From Peptococcaceae bacterium (GTDB lineage: Bacteria; Bacillota; Desulfitobacteriia; Desulfitobacteriales; Syntrophobotulaceae): a stretch of DNA of 49,018 nt. Shown in pieces: positions 44,158 through 49,018 of the stretch (the first letter of the stretch is position 1; each line of letters opens with the position of its first letter). Location of the stretch: NCBI GenBank assembly GCA_009783315.1, contig WRHI01000007.1, positions 1 to 49,018 of the forward strand, written 5' to 3'. The notes beneath the pieces are model-generated. The model worked only from the letters and a program-made list of their open reading frames with translations, was not told the origin of the DNA and did no database searches. The position numbers and the translations under genes were made by a program.

Positions 44158-45423
44158 CTACCCATCTTGAACAATATCCGTATAATTCAACGACCGGCTA
44201 TGCTCAGTATGACTCCATTCCCGCCTGTTCTTATGAGCAAACCCGGCAGCCAGAATCGGAATCCATGTATACATAAACACCGGATAAAGAATCAACCCTA
44301 TATAAGCCCGCAACGGTATCCTGTCCCGGGTAAAACTCACAACCGTAAACAACGCCATAGCCACTAACACCGCTTGCCAGAAAAACGGCGGCAGGATATC
44401 AGTCATCAACGTATGACTAACCGCGCTGCCCAGGAAAAAATCAATTAGCAACACCATCGTACCGATCATAATCATATGCGGCTGAAACAGATGAATCGCG
44501 GTATCAATATAGCGCCATTTTTTTTCCCGGATACCTTTATGCAGCAAAGGCCACAAATAATTACCCGACACATCCACATGGCCCTGAGCCCAGCGTTTAC
44601 GCTGCTTGCAGGACTGACCGAACCCCAAAGGTTTTTCATCGTAAACCACGGCATCATGAGCCCACTCTGTTTTCACGCCGCGCATCAGCGCCCGGGCCGA
44701 AAACTCCAGATCCTCTGACAATGAATGCGCTCCCCAACCCATCTCTTGCAGCAACGGATAGGAAATACACATACCCGTCCCAGCGAGAAGACCAGAAAGA
44801 CCCAGATGATGGCGGGCCAGCTGCAGCATACGGTTGACCATCCAGAAAGAAATAGCGAAAGAATTGGTCACCCAAGTATCGTACGGATTCTTCGTATCCA
44901 AGTACCCTTGAACAATCTGGCATCCTTGCATCATTTTAGTATTCATAACCTCAAGGAAATCCTTCTTAACCAAATTATCCGCATCGAAAATAACAATGCC
45001 ATCATAAGGTTTGTCCAAGGCAAAAATCTGATCAAATAGCCACTCCAAAGCGTACCCCTTGCCCCGGTCAACCAGATTGTTTCTCTCAAAAACATTCGCC
45101 CCAGCCTCACGGGATATCGCAGCCGTCTCATCCGAACAGTTATCGGCGACGACATAAACATCATAAAGCTCCTTCGGGTACTCAAGCATATTCAGGTTCT
45201 CCAACAGAGGTCCGATCACCTTCTCCTCATTATGAGCCGCCACCACAAGGGCAAACATTTTCTCCGGTACCAGGCGGGGCGTACCCTTGCTGCGCCCTAA
45301 GCCCCTCACAGCCAGAAACACATAATAAACAGCATAAATAAACATCAGCAGCTGCATTATCACAAGGATATATTTCGCAAACTGATCAATCACATTGTAT
45401 AAATGTACCCCAACAACATCCAT
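44158..45423 (-). CDS. Membrane glycosyltransferase family 2 (processive type)
   Basis: 421 aa. An N-terminal membrane helix (about 17-40), then a GT2 domain with VVAAHNEEKVI, VADNCSDET, the DxD motif Asp147/149 (FDADN), the base Glu237-Asp238 (SEDLEF) and Q274xxRW278 (QRKRWAQG), and three to four C-terminal membrane helices. The QxxRW motif marks processive enzymes such as poly-GlcNAc, hyaluronan or cellulose synthases; the sugar and product cannot be told. AGGGGGCC precedes the ATG. It is 15 nt downstream of the small membrane gene at 45439, which may be an accessory subunit. Confidence 0.9.
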   Translation of the reverse strand: MDVVGVHLYNVIDQFAKYILVIMQLLMFIYAVYYVFLAVRGLGRSKGTPRLVPEKMFALVVAAHNEEKVIGPLLENLNMLEYPKELYDVYVVADNCSDETAAISREAGANVFERNNLVDRGKGYALEWLFDQIFALDKPYDGIVIFDADNLVKKDFLEVMNTKMMQGCQIVQGYLDTKNPYDTWVTNSFAISFWMVNRMLQLARHHLGLSGLLAGTGMCISYPLLQEMGWGAHSLSEDLEFSARALMRGVKTEWAHDAVVYDEKPLGFGQSCKQRKRWAQGHVDVSGNYLWPLLHKGIREKKWRYIDTAIHLFQPHMIMIGTMVLLIDFFLGSAVSHTLMTDILPPFFWQAVLVAMALFTVVSFTRDRIPLRAYIGLILYPVFMYTWIPILAAGFAHKNRREWSHTEHSRSLNYTDIVQDG

Positions 45424-45438
45424 ACGGCCCCCTAATCG

Positions 45439-45807
45439 CTAGTTTTTCTTATTATTCCTCTTGCCAAACTTCATAACCAACAAAACAATACAAACACCAA
45501 TAATACCGATAAACACAAGACTCAATTTCAGTGCGGCCGCTATCGAAGCCCAATAAGCATCGGCAATCTGCGGACCGGCCACAAAGGGAATGAAACTGCG
45601 GTAGATCGAAGCGATAACCTGGCTTAACAGCACCGCCAACACCACAGCCGCCAGGGTAACAATGAGTACCGGCACACCGAAGCGCCGGCGGTCGCGACGA
45701 TCCTGGCGACGATCCTGGCGATAATCCTGACGATATTTTTGGCGTCCGCGTTTGCGCTTCCACCAATAATATTCTAAATAAAGCCACCGTTTAAACCTTT
45801 CCCACAT
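45439..45807 (-). CDS. Small basic two-TM protein, 122 aa
   Basis: An N-terminal aromatic/basic head (MWERFKRWLYLEYYWWKRKRG) leads to an Arg/Gln/Asp repeat tract (RQDYRQDRRQDRRDRRR) encoded by 12-bp DNA near-repeats at about 45700-45745. Two membrane helices follow (VPVLIVTLAAVVLAVLLSQVI and ALKLSLVFIGIIGVCIVLLV), then a basic tail. ATG 45807 has GGGGGGA 5 nt upstream, but both lie within a hairpin (see 45801-45835). It directly precedes the glycosyltransferase, suggesting a membrane partner. Confidence 0.75.
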   Translation of the reverse strand: MWERFKRWLYLEYYWWKRKRGRQKYRQDYRQDRRQDRRDRRRFGVPVLIVTLAAVVLAVLLSQVIASIYRSFIPFVAGPQIADAYWASIAAALKLSLVFIGIIGVCIVLLVMKFGKRNNKKN

Positions 45808-45835
45808 AAAAATCCCCCCGTAACTTTTATGTGGG
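45801..45835 (-). promoter_or_regulatory. Start-codon-sequestering hairpin
   Basis: On the minus strand CCCACATAAAA and TTTTATGTGGG form a perfect 11-bp stem around a 13-nt loop. The loop holds the ribosome binding site GGGGGGA and the 3' arm holds the ATG of the gene at 45807. Translation would need the stem to open. Confidence 0.7.
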
Positions 45836-45972
45836 AAAACACAATCTGATTCGAAAAACCACCGCAAAGCCGATCACACACTGAATTATGTGCCGCTCCG
45901 AGCTCTTTTTCGCCCCTATCCTGATTCTTTACAAACCTAATGTTTCTTCGACAAAACTAAGGGAATTCCTTC

Positions 45973-47445
45973 TCACCAAGTGCGTCTCCGCCAAAACTCC
46001 GGACTGAACAAAACCAGCAGAGGAATGATCTCCAGCCGTCCAAATAACATACAGAAACTCAGAACAATCTTAACGCCCGCCGACACCGCGCTATACCCCG
46101 CAGCCGGCCCTAATGCGCCGAAAGATGAACCCGTATTGCCCAGCGCCGCCATCGCCGCACCCATAGCGGTAAAGGGCTCGTAACCCATGGCGCTGATCAA
46201 CAGCGTCGCACTTACAAATATGCCAATGAACAAGAAGAAAAACTGTGAAATGGCGCCCTGCAAAGATTCGCTTAAGGTGTTCCCGCCCAATTCAATCGAC
46301 TGTACTTGTTTCGGATGTATGGACTTCTTAACAAAAGCCACAGCCATTTTTCCCAATACCAACGCCCGCGACGCCTTCATACCACCGGCGGTAGAAGAGC
46401 TGCAGCCACCGATGGCCATAAGTATGAGCAGAATAATTTTGGCGAACCCCGGCCATGACTCGTAATCACTTAAAGAATACGCTGTCGACGATGTAAAGGA
46501 AACCGCGTGAAAAGAAGCCTGCCGCGCCGCCTCCCCTATCCCCATGCCGGAGGCCAACACCAGATTCGTGCCTATCAGCACAGCCGCGGCCAACACAAGC
46601 AGGAAATACGTTCTTAATTCAATATCCCTGAAAACAAGTTCCCGTCTGCCGCGGCTGGCACGACTGCTTCGGTGCAGCAACGCGACAAGCAACGTAAAAT
46701 TGACGCCCCCTACCAGCATCGCCACCATCAGCACGATCTCAACAGCCACGCTGTTATACCCGGCAATCCCCTGAGACGCCACCGAAAAACCGCCGGTGCA
46801 AACAGATGTCAGCGCGTGATTGACCGCGTCGTAAACCGGCATCCCCGCAACCAGCAGCGCAATCGCCACAACCACCGTAAATCCAAGATAGAACTTCCAA
46901 AGCAGCGAAACCTTATCCTTAATCTTAGGCATGATTTTCTGCGGCATGAAATCCGCCACTTCCGTATTATAAAGATTGACAGCGCCAATCCCCATATTAG
47001 GCAGCAACAGAATGAACATCATAATAACACCCATGCCGCCTACCCAATTGGACAGGCTGCGCCAGAAAAGAACGCTCCGGGGCAAGCTTTCCAAATCGCT
47101 CAGAACGCTTGTTCCGGTGGTGGTAAACCCAGCCGCCGATTCGAACAAAGCGTCAACAAAGTTGGGAATCGTTCCGGTAAGCATAAACGGTGCCGTCCCC
47201 AGCACACACGCGACAATCCATGTCCCCGCCACAACAAGATAAGCCTCTTTGACACTCATTTTGCCTTCAGCGCTGCCCTTGCGGACAAGCACCAGTCCAA
47301 TCAGAACGAACACAACCGCGCAGGCGCCGAACACCAGCGCCTCGATCTCTTTATAGATAATCGCGACAAAAACCGGCGCCGCCATAGCAGCGCCGAACAA
47401 AGCCAGGAACCGCCCCAAAACAGAAAACAGCATACGAATATTCAC
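45973..47445 (-). CDS. trkH: Trk/Ktr-type potassium uptake protein, membrane subunit
   Basis: 490 aa with about ten membrane helices and the four selectivity-filter loops: AAGFTTTGTSV, SVCTGGFSV, SFTSSTAYSL and LGNTGSSFG; GGCSSSTAGGMKASR is also characteristic. It forms the K+ translocation pore with the TrkA regulatory ring. GTG 47445 has GGAGG 9 nt upstream. It starts 18 nt after the trkA stop, so the two are one operon. Confidence 0.95.
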   Translation of the reverse strand: MNIRMLFSVLGRFLALFGAAMAAPVFVAIIYKEIEALVFGACAVVFVLIGLVLVRKGSAEGKMSVKEAYLVVAGTWIVACVLGTAPFMLTGTIPNFVDALFESAAGFTTTGTSVLSDLESLPRSVLFWRSLSNWVGGMGVIMMFILLLPNMGIGAVNLYNTEVADFMPQKIMPKIKDKVSLLWKFYLGFTVVVAIALLVAGMPVYDAVNHALTSVCTGGFSVASQGIAGYNSVAVEIVLMVAMLVGGVNFTLLVALLHRSSRASRGRRELVFRDIELRTYFLLVLAAAVLIGTNLVLASGMGIGEAARQASFHAVSFTSSTAYSLSDYESWPGFAKIILLILMAIGGCSSSTAGGMKASRALVLGKMAVAFVKKSIHPKQVQSIELGGNTLSESLQGAISQFFFLFIGIFVSATLLISAMGYEPFTAMGAAMAALGNTGSSFGALGPAAGYSAVSAGVKIVLSFCMLFGRLEIIPLLVLFSPEFWRRRTW

Positions 47446-47463
47446 TGTCCTAATCCTCCAGGA

Positions 47464-48801
47464 TCAGAAGAACTTCTCTATTTTATTAATAATATCCGGC
47501 AACACGAACATAACCACCTTATCATGCTGCCGCAAAACGGATTCGCCGTTAGGAACAATGACTTGATCCTCCCTCAGCACAGCACCAACCAGACAATTCT
47601 GCGGAAACTTGACATCCATAAGTTTCTTACCCACAACCCGGCTCTTCGCGGAAACAATAATCTCCAAAGCGCTGGCTTTCGCCCCCTCCAAGAGGGCCAG
47701 CATGGTGAACTTACCCCGATGAACCTGGCGCATGATCACCTCCGCTGTGGTCAGGCGCGGCGACAATACCACATCGACGCCAACCTTTTGCATCAGGGTG
47801 ATATACTCAGGGTGCCCCACCCGCACAAATGTACGTTGAGCGCCACAATCTTTAGCCAACAGCGCCAACATCAGATTGAGCTCGTCGTCATGGGTCAGGC
47901 AGATCACAGCATCCGCCTCACCGACCCCCTCTTGGGTCAACAGCTCCACATCCGCACCCTTGCCGAGAAAAACCTTGCCCCGTTTCAGCTGTTTGGCCAT
48001 CTCCTTGCACCGGGACTCCAAGGGATCAATCACCTTCACCATGATGCCCTGATTTTCCAGAAGCAGAGCCAAATACCGGCCGGTACGTCCCGCCCCAATT
48101 ATCATGACATTCTCCACGGGAGAAAGCTTTTCCAAACGATTCTCCGCCAACAAATCCAGGGCCCCCGGCGTACCGATAAAGAAAACATTATCACAAGGTT
48201 CCAGAACATCATTGCCGTTGGGCACAATCATACGATCCCGGCGCAGAATCCCAGCCACCAGCACACCCGGCGGCAACACCACATCTCTGAGACGCAGGTT
48301 GACTAACGGCGAATCTGACTGCAGCCTGGTCTCCAGCAGGCGAATCTTCCCGCCGGCAAAATCCTCGACATCAAGGGCGAAAGGTGTCTGCAGAATGCGC
48401 GCAAATTCTTGAGCCGTCACAAAATCTGTATTGATCGGCACATCAACGCCCATGGTTGTAAAGAAATGATTCTCTTCAGCTTTAGCGCAGAAATAATCAT
48501 CATTGCGGATACGAGCGATCGTAAATCCAATACCGGCGTCCTTCGCGGCGCGGCACGCCACCATATTAACCTCATCGTTGTCCGTAACCGCGATGAACAG
48601 CTCCGACCTCTTGACATTGGGATTATCCAGCACACCGGGGCTGCATCCGTTGCCTTCAATCGTCATAACGTCAAGGGTGTTTTGCACAGCCGCTCTTCGT
48701 TCCTCTTGCACATCAATAACCACAACATCATGATCCTCGCGGGACAGAAACTGGGCGACGCTATAGCCAACTTTGCCGGCTCCGACAACAGTGATGCGCA
48801 C
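47464..48801 (-). CDS. trkA: Trk system potassium uptake regulatory protein TrkA
   Basis: 445 aa with two tandem RCK units. The first nucleotide-binding fold is RITVVGAGKVGYSVAQFL with the acidic VVIDV end; the second is NVMIIGAGRTGRYLALLL with VKVID. Each is followed by an RCK_C domain (VDVPINTDFVTAQEFARIL; KSRVVGKKLMDVKFP). It gates TrkH in response to NAD(H)/ATP. GTG 48801 has AGGAGG 7 nt upstream and removes an unlikely 11-residue leader. Confidence 0.95.
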   Translation of the reverse strand: MRITVVGAGKVGYSVAQFLSREDHDVVVIDVQEERRAAVQNTLDVMTIEGNGCSPGVLDNPNVKRSELFIAVTDNDEVNMVACRAAKDAGIGFTIARIRNDDYFCAKAEENHFFTTMGVDVPINTDFVTAQEFARILQTPFALDVEDFAGGKIRLLETRLQSDSPLVNLRLRDVVLPPGVLVAGILRRDRMIVPNGNDVLEPCDNVFFIGTPGALDLLAENRLEKLSPVENVMIIGAGRTGRYLALLLENQGIMVKVIDPLESRCKEMAKQLKRGKVFLGKGADVELLTQEGVGEADAVICLTHDDELNLMLALLAKDCGAQRTFVRVGHPEYITLMQKVGVDVVLSPRLTTAEVIMRQVHRGKFTMLALLEGAKASALEIIVSAKSRVVGKKLMDVKFPQNCLVGAVLREDQVIVPNGESVLRQHDKVVMFVLPDIINKIEKFF

Positions 48802-48843
48802 AATAGACCTCCTGCTCCCTTGAAGGATATCCAATATTCGTTA

Positions 48844-48872
48844 AGTATACTACAGATTTGCCTGGGGGAAAA
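48844..48872 (-). promoter_or_regulatory. Possible promoter of trkA-trkH
   Basis: Minus strand TATACT with a weak TTTTCC 17 nt upstream, about 43 nt before the trkA start codon. Confidence 0.35.
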
Positions 48873-48888
48873 CCTGATCCTGATTATC

Positions 48889-49018
48889 GGGTGCATATTT
48901 TAAAAGTGCAGGAAGCGACAAAAAAATAAATAGAAATATCTCCTGCGGGGTTCTCCCGCAACCGAATGGTGAATGGAGATGGATATTATGTGGGCTCGTA
49001 ACAGTCCCGAGGTAGGGT
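48889..49018 (+). ncRNA. Structured RNA candidate, copy B (cut by window edge)
   Basis: Plus-strand counterpart of the element at 1-120. P1 pairs ATCTCC (48938-48943) with GGAGAT (48975-48980); P2 pairs TGCGGG with CCCGCA (48944-48960); P3 pairs ACC with GGT (48961-48970). The conserved GTAACAGT is at 48998-49005, within a further possible CTCG/CGAG hairpin. An ATG at 48988 with GGAGATGG upstream (MWARNSPEVG, open to the edge) is a weak alternative reading as the start of a coding region. Confidence 0.4.

Noticed and set aside
46672-48306. 544-aa open frame on the plus strand
   Set aside because: It lies antisense to trkA and trkH, is rich in His, Gln, Arg and Asn, and has no domain match. 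Similar antisense frames over glgP, glgB, speE and the amylase-MalQ gene were rejected for the same reason.
48889-49018. c-di-AMP (ydaO) riboswitch controlling potassium uptake
   Set aside because: The conserved ydaO blocks are missing and the element faces away from trkA. Cobalamin, SAM and TPP consensus blocks are also missing.

Overview
The window looks like chromosome from a spore-forming, Clostridia-like member of the Bacillota. The supporting signs are a GlgC/GlgD pair of ADP-glucose pyrophosphorylase subunits, a YheC/YheD-type spore-coat ATP-grasp protein, strong AGGAGG ribosome binding sites, canonical sigma-A promoters, and a cluster of tRNA genes with encoded CCA ends. I see no rRNA genes, insertion sequences, phage genes or CRISPR arrays. 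Species cannot be fixed from sequence alone.

Layout. 0.3-1.3 kb: two small unknown proteins. 1.7-7.8 kb (plus strand): uvrC, an M23 peptidase and a large hybrid sensor kinase. 7.7-16.2 kb (mostly minus): a flavin/PNPOx-fold protein, phosphohexomutase, divergent glucokinase, a lipoprotein, a divergent glucose-6-phosphate-isomerase-like protein, a two-TM protein and a DUF89/ARMT1-like protein. 17.1-22.3 kb (minus): an alpha-amylase/4-alpha-glucanotransferase fusion translationally coupled to archaeal-type phosphoglycerate mutase. 23.1-32.0 kb (minus): the glycogen operon glgB-glgP-glgC-glgD-glgA behind one strong promoter, with comFB just upstream. 32.8-35.2 kb: a decaying M23/SH3 gene between two small genes. 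35.8-38.9 kb: tRNA-Val(GAC), a YheC/D-type pair, then a six-tRNA operon. 39.1-49.0 kb: an SPFH protein, a polyamine cluster (arginine decarboxylase, spermidine synthase, agmatinase), a membrane glycosyltransferase, and trkA-trkH potassium uptake.

Function. Glucokinase, phosphohexomutase and the PGI-like protein interconvert glucose, G6P, G1P and F6P. GlgC/D, GlgA and GlgB would make glycogen from G1P; GlgP and the amylase-MalQ fusion would degrade it; ApgM feeds lower glycolysis. About 24 kb is therefore a storage-glucan module. PdaD, SpeB and SpeE give a complete arginine-agmatine-putrescine-spermidine route.

Most unusual observations: (1) heptanucleotide tandem arrays (CAATGGA/TCCATTG and unrelated 7-mers) lie between genes, supply stop codons, and invade coding regions including the amylase-MalQ fusion, where a change of one unit would shift the frame. 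(2) GlgB has lost two conserved GH13 active-site residues and carries an acidic insertion of about 135 residues. (3) Both window ends carry an outward-facing ~120-nt element with a shared three-way-junction fold and compensatory stem changes. (4) The start codon at 45807 is buried in a perfect 11-bp inverted repeat with its ribosome binding site in the loop. (5) The M23/SH3 gene has two frameshifts and a stop, and its tail is paralogous to the intact gene beside it.
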